NCBI GenBank assembly: GCA_013696185.1
Contig: JACCZA010000364.1
Location: 1-11,093, forward strand
Direction of reading: 5' to 3'
DNA length: 11,093 bases
Origin: Actinomycetota bacterium
GTDB taxonomy: Bacteria; Actinomycetota; Thermoleophilia; Gaiellales; Gaiellaceae
Shown here: piece by piece, positions 6,671 through 11,093 of the stretch
How the letters are laid out: every line of letters starts with the position of its first letter
How positions within the stretch are numbered: position 1 is the stretch's first letter
Notes under the pieces: model-generated
The model's input: only the letters and a program-made list of their open reading frames with translations
Database searches by the model: none
What the model was told of the DNA's origin: nothing
Program-made: the position numbers and the translations under genes

Positions 6671-7852
6671 CTACCGCTTGTTCAGCGCCCGGAACGCGGC
6701 GTTCAGGTTCCGGAAGGCATTGAAGCTCGGCTTCTTCTTGCCCGTGGCCGTGAAGAAGCCCGACTGCCAGCCGTCGAGGAAGTTCTCGTCGCGGATCAGG
6801 AACCAGAGCATCATGTCGATCCGCGGATGCTTCCGGGCGAGCACGAACGCCTGCGTCAGGTACTTCGCCTGCAGCGTGTTCGAGACGCCGAAGACGCGGT
6901 CCGGCGGGTTGGTCTGGTAGGCGTACTCGGTGATCCAGAGCGGCTTGCGCCCGTAGAGCCGCGTCAGCTCCGCGATCAGCACGTCGATGTTGCCGAGCTC
7001 GACCGAGGTGCCGAACTTCCCCTTCACGAGGGGCGGCGCCTTCGTCGGCTCCTGTGACGCACCGCCGGAGTACGGGTGGTGCGCGTAGGCGTCGAAGCCC
7101 TTCGCCCCGGCGGCCTTCATCGCGCGCAAGAAGGCGAGCGGCGAGACCGACGAGCGCGGTGCCTTCGGGTTGTTGTTGCCGCGCGGGCCGGTGACGCCGC
7201 AGGCGACCTTGTTGTCCCGGATCAGGGTCGACTTGATGCCGGTGACGACCGCGTTGCAGATCTTCGCGTAGTCGCGCGCGCTCTGGATCACGTAGCCGGC
7301 ACCCACGCGCTTGAACTGCGTCTTCAGGAAGTTCGGGTTGTTCGGCTCGTTCCAGGCGACCCAGTGGCGCACCTTCGGCAAGGTGATGCCGTCGTTGTTC
7401 ACCTTCGTGCCGACATAGCGTGTCGCCGCCGTGTAGGCGAAGCGCTTCAGGTCGGCGCCGTTCGTCGGCGGGACGTTGAAGCCCTTGCCGCCGTTCGCCC
7501 AGCGCGGCGTGCCGACGATCGAGAAGACCACCCTGATGTTGTACTGCTGCGCGTAGAGCACGAGCCGGTCGTAGATCCCCCAGTCGTACTTGCCGGGCTC
7601 GTCCGGATCCTGGAAGTACAGGGGGCGCGCCTTGGAGACGCCGAACTGCGGGTGTCCCCAGTAGAGGTTGACCCGGATCAGCTGCGTGCGCAGCTGCGCG
7701 AGGATCGGGAACGTGCGATCCGGGTTGCCGTAGAGCGTCTGCGCCTCGTCGTAGATACCCGTCATGAGTCGCGGCGACGGCGAGGCGGACGAGGCCGCGA
7801 TCCCTGCAGCCACGACGATCAGAGCGAGCAGAGGGGCAAGGCGTCTAGACAC
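6671..7852 (-). CDS. Secreted clan-A TIM-barrel glycoside hydrolase (GH39/GH5-like)
   Basis: This 393-residue exported protein has a signal peptide: RR at 3-4, a hydrophobic stretch LAPLLALIVVAAGIAA (5-20) and a likely cleavage near ASSASPSP. The rest looks like a (beta/alpha)8 retaining glycosidase of clan GH-A. RHWVAWNEPNNPNF (162-175) carries the Asn-Glu-Pro signature with Glu169 as probable acid/base. KPLWITEYAYQT (303-314) carries Glu309 as probable nucleophile, and FDAYAHHPYSG (253-263) is another barrel strand end with active-site-type His residues. The GTG at 7852 is chosen because GGGAG (7864-7860) lies 7 nt upstream; a GTG at 7870 would add six residues. The start overlaps the decarboxylase stop by 8 nt. 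It is rich in Lys (24) and Asn, unlike its Arg-rich, Lys-poor neighbours. It probably cleaves a polysaccharide outside the cell; the substrate and the exact GH family are uncertain. Confidence 0.8.
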   Translation of the reverse strand: MSRRLAPLLALIVVAAGIAASSASPSPRLMTGIYDEAQTLYGNPDRTFPILAQLRTQLIRVNLYWGHPQFGVSKARPLYFQDPDEPGKYDWGIYDRLVLYAQQYNIRVVFSIVGTPRWANGGKGFNVPPTNGADLKRFAYTAATRYVGTKVNNDGITLPKVRHWVAWNEPNNPNFLKTQFKRVGAGYVIQSARDYAKICNAVVTGIKSTLIRDNKVACGVTGPRGNNNPKAPRSSVSPLAFLRAMKAAGAKGFDAYAHHPYSGGASQEPTKAPPLVKGKFGTSVELGNIDVLIAELTRLYGRKPLWITEYAYQTNPPDRVFGVSNTLQAKYLTQAFVLARKHPRIDMMLWFLIRDENFLDGWQSGFFTATGKKKPSFNAFRNLNAAFRALNKR

Positions 7853-8783
7853 TGGCAATCTCCCTTTCACTAGTCGAGAACAGCAGTCGGAGTCCTTCCT
7901 CGAGCGAGATTCCGGGTTCCCAGCCCAATACCTGCTTCGCCCGGGTGATGTCCGGCTGACGGATCTTCGGGTCGTCGATCGGCAGCGCCTCGAACACGAT
8001 CTCGCTCTCCGAGTCCGTCACGCGCAGCACGGCCTCGGCCAGCTCGAGCAGCGTGAACTCCTCGGGATTGCCGATGTTGACCGGCAGGTGCTCATCGCTC
8101 ATCGCGAGCGCGTAGAGGCCGCGGATGAGATCGGTGACGTAGCAGAAGCTGCGCGTCTGGGAGCCGTCGCCGAAGACGGTCAGCGGCTTCTTGTCGAGCG
8201 CCTGGCGCACGAACGTCGGGATCGCGCGACCGTCGTTCGGCCGCATGCGGGGCCCGTAAGTATTGAAGATGCGCGCGATGCACGTGTCGACGCCCTGCTG
8301 ACGGTGGTAGGCCATCGTGAGCGCCTCGGCGTAGCGCTTGGCCTCGTCGTAGACCCCGCGCGGCCCGATCGGGTTGACGTTCCCCCAGTAGCTCTCCGGC
8401 TGCGGGTGCACCTGTGGATCGCCGTAGACCTCGCTCGTCGAGGCGATCAGGAAGCGCGCCCGCTTCCACTTCGCGAGGCCGAGCGCGTTGTGCGTCCCGT
8501 AGGAGCCGACCTTGAGCGTGTGCAGCGGCAGGCGCAGGTAGTCGATCGGGCTCGCCGGGCTCGCGAGATGGAAGACGACGTCGACCGGCTCGGCGATCTC
8601 GATGCGGTCGATCAGGTCGTGGTTTCGGAAGGTGAACGCGTCGCCGCGGATGTGCTCGATGTTCTGCAGCGACCCCGTATCGAGGTTGTCGAGGCAGAGC
8701 ACGCGGTAGTCGCGCTCGAGCAGGAAATCGCAGAGGTGTGAGCCGAGGAAGCCGGCCCCGCCCGTGACGACGGCGGTGGGCAC
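7845..8783 (-). CDS. UDP-glucuronate decarboxylase (UDP-xylose synthase), extended SDR
   Basis: This 312-residue cytoplasmic enzyme very likely converts UDP-glucuronate to UDP-xylose with a bound NAD. The Rossmann motif is VVTGGAGFLGSHLCDFLL (5-22). FHLASPASPIDYLRLPL (71-87), FLIASTSEVYGDPQVHPQPE (111-130), NPIGPRGVYDEAKRYAE with catalytic Tyr145 and Lys149, and ARIFNTYGPRMRPNDGRAIP (170-189) are hallmarks of the UXS family and distinguish it from 4-epimerases and dTDP-glucose dehydratases. Its length is typical of bacterial UXS. GTG at 8783 is chosen because it starts at beta-1 and follows TACTAT by exactly 7 nt, suggesting a leaderless mRNA. The longer open frame upstream lies over the divergent methyltransferase and is rejected. 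It overlaps the secreted hydrolase by 8 nt and forms a two-gene operon with it. Confidence 0.92.
   Translation of the reverse strand: MPTAVVTGGAGFLGSHLCDFLLERDYRVLCLDNLDTGSLQNIEHIRGDAFTFRNHDLIDRIEIAEPVDVVFHLASPASPIDYLRLPLHTLKVGSYGTHNALGLAKWKRARFLIASTSEVYGDPQVHPQPESYWGNVNPIGPRGVYDEAKRYAEALTMAYHRQQGVDTCIARIFNTYGPRMRPNDGRAIPTFVRQALDKKPLTVFGDGSQTRSFCYVTDLIRGLYALAMSDEHLPVNIGNPEEFTLLELAEAVLRVTDSESEIVFEALPIDDPKIRQPDITRAKQVLGWEPGISLEEGLRLLFSTSEREIASV
7860..7864 (-). promoter_or_regulatory. Shine-Dalgarno GGGAG that decides the hydrolase start
   Basis: On the minus strand AAGGGAG, inside the end of the decarboxylase gene, precedes GTG at 7852 with a 7-nt spacer (ATTGCCA). The same motif lies inside the coding sequence if translation began at GTG 7870, so 7852 is preferred. 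Confidence 0.6.
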
Positions 8784-8790
8784 GGGCGCG

Positions 8791-8796
8791 ATAGTA
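8791..8796 (-). promoter_or_regulatory. -10 box of a leaderless promoter for the decarboxylase
   Basis: TACTAT (8796 back to 8791) fits TANNNT and is followed by exactly 7 nt (CGCGCCC) before the GTG start at 8783. That is the spacing expected when the first transcribed base is the first base of the start codon. No Shine-Dalgarno is present, and no good -35 is seen (CTGGGC lies 17 nt upstream). Confidence 0.55.
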
Positions 8797-8850
8797 GCCG
8801 TGCCGTCGGCGCAGCCCAGTCGATCCTTACGAACCTTTAACCGCGCGTCC

Positions 8851-8874
8851 GGCCCGGCGCATCCGCCGGAGGCC
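8851..8874 (+). other. Hairpin upstream of the zinc-ribbon methyltransferase
   Basis: CCGGCG (8854-8859) and CGCCGG (8864-8869) form a 6-bp stem with a CATC loop, extendable by three outer pairs (8851-8853 with 8872-8874) across a two-base bulge. The right arm includes part of GGAGG (8868-8872), which is 18 nt from the ATG at 8891 and so too distant for a normal Shine-Dalgarno. The AT-richer stretch TTACGAACCTTTAA (8827-8840) lies upstream and could hold promoter elements. Regulatory meaning is unproven. Confidence 0.25.
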
Positions 8875-8890
8875 GTACGCTCCGCTCGCG

Positions 8891-9796
8891 ATGGTCGCGC
8901 AGACGAGTGCGCCGTGGAAGAGCGCCTACGGCGACGAGGAGGTCGAGGAGGTCGGCTGCCCCGTCTGCGGAGCCCGGGAGAGCAGCACCGTGGCGGTCGA
9001 GTGGAGCCTCGTCGTCGCGCGCTGCCGGAGCTGCGGCATGCAGTACGTCCGGCGGCGGATCGTGCACGCCGAGTGGAACTACCGCGGCGACCGGGACACG
9101 CTGCTCGCGAAGTACGACCCCGTCCTGCGGGGCGAGCTCCCGCACACGCGCGTGAGGAACTACGCCGAGATCCTCGACCGGCTCGAGCCCTACCGGCCCT
9201 CAGGCGGGGGCCGGCTGCTCGACGTGGGCACGCACATGGGCTTCTTCGCGCGGGCGGCGGTCGAGCGCGGCTGGGAGCTCGTCGGCGTCGAGCAGTCACC
9301 CGTGCTCGCCGAGATCGCCCGCTCGCGGGGCCTCGACGTCCGCAGCGGCTACTTCGGCGAGGTCGACGTCGGAGGCGGCTTCGACGCGGTCACGTTCCTC
9401 GACGTGCTCGAGCACGTGCAGGATCCGGTCGCCCTCCTCGGCCTCGCGCGGGCGGCGCTGCGCCCGGGCGGGGTCGTCCTCGTCAAGGTGCCGCACGTCG
9501 CCTGGAACACGCTCAAGCACCGCACCGCGAAGCGGCTCCTCGGCGAGCGGATGGACAGCTACGACGCGCGCGAGCACCTGCTCCAGTTCACGGACGCCAC
9601 CCTTCGCGACACGTTCCGGCGAGCGGAGCTGGAGCCGCTCGAGCTGTTCGTGCCGTTACCCGTCCAGACGGGTGGCCGTGCCAGGCGCATGCTGCGACGG
9701 GCCGCCTGGGCAGCGGGGCAGGCGTCCCTGCGCGCGAAGGGCTCGGCGACCGCGCTCTGCCCCGATCTCGTGCTGATCGGCCGGCGGGCTCCCTAG
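8891..9796 (+). CDS. SAM methyltransferase with N-terminal zinc ribbon
   Basis: This 301-residue protein has an N-terminal four-cysteine knuckle pair, CPVCG (23-27) and CRSCG (45-49), predicted to bind zinc. A class I methyltransferase core follows: motif I LLDVGTHMGFFARAA (109-123), acidic post-I strand ELVGVEQSP (129-137), FDAVTFLDVLEHVQDP (164-179) and LRPGGVVLVKVPH (190-202). The Methyltransf_23-like layout with an amino-terminal CxxC...CxxC module is common in sugar or lipid methyltransferases of polysaccharide and antibiotic clusters. The ATG at 8891 has no adjacent Shine-Dalgarno. A TACGCT box (8876-8881) ends 9 nt upstream, so it may be nearly leaderless. It is transcribed divergently from the UDP-xylose synthase across 107 bp. 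Its TAG stop interlocks with that of the next gene in CTAG. The methyl acceptor is unknown. Confidence 0.85.
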   Translation: MVAQTSAPWKSAYGDEEVEEVGCPVCGARESSTVAVEWSLVVARCRSCGMQYVRRRIVHAEWNYRGDRDTLLAKYDPVLRGELPHTRVRNYAEILDRLEPYRPSGGGRLLDVGTHMGFFARAAVERGWELVGVEQSPVLAEIARSRGLDVRSGYFGEVDVGGGFDAVTFLDVLEHVQDPVALLGLARAALRPGGVVLVKVPHVAWNTLKHRTAKRLLGERMDSYDAREHLLQFTDATLRDTFRRAELEPLELFVPLPVQTGGRARRMLRRAAWAAGQASLRAKGSATALCPDLVLIGRRAP

Positions 9797-10734
9797 CCGG
9801 AGAGCCACCGCACGCCAAGTGCTCGCCCGAGCTTGCCGACGCGCGCCCGCACACCTCCGTCGCGTCCGACGATCCGGCTGTCGTCCAGGATCGCTGTGCC
9901 CCCGTCGGGGTGCCAGACGATCGTGTCGAAGTGCGGGTTCCGGCAGAAGATCGATCGATAGCCGCGGAGTGCGGTCCAGCGAGCGAGGCAGTGGATGTGT
10001 CCTACGCGCTGCCAAGGAATCAGCAGCACGCGCCCGTCCGGCGACCAGGAGGCGTAACCCGGCATGTACGCACCGGCGCGAAACACCGGCGTGGCAGGCG
10101 ACACCACGCCGCGCCTCGAGACGAGAAGGAGCACGCTCCGACGCTCGCCCCACCACTGAATCGCGACCCCGCCCCGTCCGTAACCCTGGGCTCCCCGGAG
10201 GCCGCCCCAGAAGCTCGCTGGGAAGCCTGCGGCGGCTGCGAGCTCCGCCTTCGAGGCCAGGCGGCGGATCCGCCCACCCTCGAGCACGAGCAGGCGGTCA
10301 CCTCGCTGGAACACGAGCGCGCCCTCGCGCGTGAACGCGAAGTCACGGCCGACGAGGCGGCGGACGATCCTCCCGGTGGGGGAGAGCTGCAGCACCTGGA
10401 AGCCCGCCCCGACCTTCGCGGCGACGGCGATCGAGCGACCGTTCGGCGCCCAGACCGGGCCGCGGAGAGCCCGTCCGCCGGAGGAGTGGAAGATCGGCCG
10501 CGGCGTCACGGACCCGGCGGGGACGAGGTACAGGCAGTGTCGCGCCTCGAACGGCACCCAGGCGCCCGCGAGGCGCGGCGGGAAGAACCTCGCCGGGTAG
10601 CGAAGCTTTGCAGGCGTGAGGCGAGGGCAGCGGCCCCTGCCCTGTTCGTCCGGCGTTGACCGCGCACTCGTCCCGACCGGCAGGGCGGCGAGGACGGCGA
10701 GGACAACGAGGACAACGACCAGTCGAGCTGGCAC
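9793..10734 (-). CDS. Secreted PD40/TolB-like beta-propeller protein, function unknown
   Basis: This 313-residue protein begins with a strong signal peptide or anchor: a charged start, LVVVLVVLAVLAALPVG (5-21), then TSARS. The mature part holds at least three blade motifs of the PD40/WD40-like type, WAPNGRSIAV (95-104), WSPDGRVLLI (230-239) and WHPDGGTAIL (274-283), as in TolB and related extracytoplasmic propellers; other blades are degenerate. Four cysteines (36, 67, 249, 264) in the exported part could form two disulfides. Three or more blades are visible where six or seven are usual, so assignment rests on the motifs only. GTG at 10734 begins just before the hydrophobic core and lacks a Shine-Dalgarno. 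It may belong to the same minus-strand unit as the fragment ending at 10816. I do not recognise a specific family, and no enzymatic role can be claimed. Confidence 0.7.
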   Translation of the reverse strand: MPARLVVVLVVLAVLAALPVGTSARSTPDEQGRGRCPRLTPAKLRYPARFFPPRLAGAWVPFEARHCLYLVPAGSVTPRPIFHSSGGRALRGPVWAPNGRSIAVAAKVGAGFQVLQLSPTGRIVRRLVGRDFAFTREGALVFQRGDRLLVLEGGRIRRLASKAELAAAAGFPASFWGGLRGAQGYGRGGVAIQWWGERRSVLLLVSRRGVVSPATPVFRAGAYMPGYASWSPDGRVLLIPWQRVGHIHCLARWTALRGYRSIFCRNPHFDTIVWHPDGGTAILDDSRIVGRDGGVRARVGKLGRALGVRWLSG

Positions 10735-10753
10735 CGCAATGTGTACGGGACGA

Positions 10754-10784
10754 GGCGCTGCAGGGGTCCCGGGACCGCTGCGCC
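10754..10784 (-). terminator. Imperfect hairpin in the gap upstream of the propeller gene
   Basis: GGCGC (10754-10758) pairs with GCGCC (10780-10784), followed by one mismatch and two more pairs. The centre is the perfect palindrome GGTCCCGGGACC (10765-10776), which folds as a 4-bp stem with a CCGG loop. On the minus strand it starts about 31 nt past the stop of the fragment at 10816 and 19 nt before the propeller start. It has no U-tract, so it could be an intergenic terminator, an attenuator, or chance in GC-rich DNA. Confidence 0.35.
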
Positions 10785-10815
10785 GCTCTGCCGGCGTGAT
10801 CGAGGCCAGGCCGCT

Positions 10816-10975
10816 CTATCGGCTCAGCCCGCGCTGCCTCCGCCAGCCGAACACGAGAAGAGGCGCAAACGGACTTTCTCTCAGCGCAAGTCCTTGTTCG
10901 ACTCCATGGTCGAACCACATGGCGAAGAGCGTGAACTGGCTCCCCGAGATCAGGAGGAGGGCGATCAGGCCCGCC
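10816..10975 (-). pseudogene. 3' fragment of a membrane-anchored GT2-like glycosyltransferase
   Basis: Reading leftwards to a TAG stop at 10818-10816, the frame encodes GLIALLLISGSQFTLFAMWF followed by DHGVEQGLALRES. That is a transmembrane helix plus a WFD turn and a short basic tail. It resembles the C-terminal membrane segment of polyprenol-phosphate-mannose-synthase-like GT2 proteins, where a G.QF.LFAMWFD string is familiar to me. The frame stays open up to 11028, but the residues there (RVSTSSKCADTAT) look like antisense of the plus-strand glycosyltransferase fragment. The N-terminal catalytic domain, which should lie to the right, is therefore absent. Alternatives are a 70-residue small membrane protein starting at ATG 11028, or an intact gene split by misassembly. 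Confidence 0.45.
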
Positions 10976-11093
10976 GTCGCCGTGTCGGCGCACTTCGACG
11001 ACGTCGAGACGCGCTTCGCGTTCCGCACGCGCCTGCTCGACTGCCTCTGGGCCGGGCTGCCGGTGGTGACGACCCGCGGCGACGCCCTCGGCG
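10976..11093 (+). pseudogene. Internal/C-terminal fragment of a GT4-like glycosyltransferase, cut at the window edge
   Basis: From 10976 in the plus direction the frame reads VAVSAHFDDVETRFAFRTR and then LLDCLWAGLPVVTTRGDALG. It matches the donor-site half of a GT4 glycosyltransferase group in which a phrase like HFD..ET.FSFRTR.LDYLWAG.P.V.T.GD is typical. The Rossmann N-terminal half and the lead-in to this motif should lie to the left, but the same frame there (ATG at 10919, GTG at 10796) gives Arg-rich sequence unrelated to GT-B proteins and antisense to the membrane fragment. The gene therefore lacks its 5' part at this locus. It continues past the right edge. Confidence 0.6.

Noticed and set aside
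8784..9299. N-terminal extension of the UDP-xylose synthase
   Set aside because: The extra 172 residues are Arg/Pro-rich and antisense to the methyltransferase, and the family N-terminus begins at 8783.
8764..10659. Plus-strand open frame of 631 codons
   Set aside because: It overlaps the zinc-ribbon methyltransferase out of frame and is then antisense to the propeller gene; no recognisable protein features.
10816..11028. A genuine 70-residue small membrane protein starting at ATG 11028
   Set aside because: Its first 19 or so residues are antisense to a recognisable glycosyltransferase fragment, and the hydrophobic part resembles a larger GT2 C-terminus. It is kept only as an alternative reading.
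1..11093. tRNA, rRNA, CRISPR array, insertion sequence, phage or defence genes
   Set aside because: Almost all of the window is protein-coding for glycan functions. The gaps are 110 bp or less apart from the unsettled right end, and I saw no repeat array, transposase motif, cloverleaf or nuclease/toxin signature.

Overview
This GC-rich window (roughly 70% or more G+C by eye) looks like part of an actinobacterial chromosome. The high G+C, GTG starts, sparse Shine-Dalgarno sites and TANNNT -10 boxes sitting almost on the start codon fit Actinomycetota. The gene families, especially the secreted clan-A hydrolase and the glycosyltransferase types, suggest class Thermoleophilia, but that assignment is an inference from memory, not a search result. 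Both ends of the window lie inside genes. Nearly everything in it concerns making, modifying or exporting a cell-surface polysaccharide or glycan.

Layout. (1) Positions 1-2269, minus strand: two GT4 glycosyltransferases joined by an ATGA overlap; the second runs off the left edge. (2) A short divergent intergenic with an almost symmetrical -10 element at 2317-2323. (3) Positions 2334-6619, plus strand: a tight four-gene operon encoding an O-antigen ligase/polymerase-like membrane protein, a SAM methyltransferase, a UDP-hexose 4-epimerase-type SDR and a GT4 glycosyltransferase, with every junction overlapping. The epimerase probably starts at a rare CTG codon. (4) A hairpin at 6629-6662 lies between convergent genes. 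(5) Positions 8783-6671, minus strand: a UDP-glucuronate decarboxylase (UDP-xylose synthase) with a textbook leaderless promoter, overlapping a secreted TIM-barrel glycoside hydrolase. (6) Positions 8891-9796, plus strand: a zinc-ribbon SAM methyltransferase, divergent from the decarboxylase. (7) Positions 10734-9793, minus strand: a secreted PD40/TolB-like beta-propeller protein of unknown role whose stop codon interlocks with the methyltransferase stop in a CTAG palindrome. (8) Positions 10816-11093: two glycosyltransferase fragments on opposite strands that both break off at about 10975, pointing to a rearrangement or an assembly chimera.

How the genes fit together (inference): the epimerase and the decarboxylase would supply UDP-galactose/GalNAc/GalA-type and UDP-xylose donors. 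The GT4 enzymes would build a repeat unit on a lipid carrier, the methyltransferases would decorate it, and the Wzy_C-type membrane protein would polymerise or ligate it outside the membrane. The secreted hydrolase may trim the product. No flippase, chain-length regulator or initiating phosphoglycosyltransferase is visible here, so the cluster presumably continues outside the window.

I found no RNA genes, CRISPR array, insertion sequence or clearly novel defence or mobile system. The most notable points are the double gene break near 10975, the CTG start at 4447, the promoter architecture, and the coupling of UDP-xylose synthesis to a secreted hydrolase.
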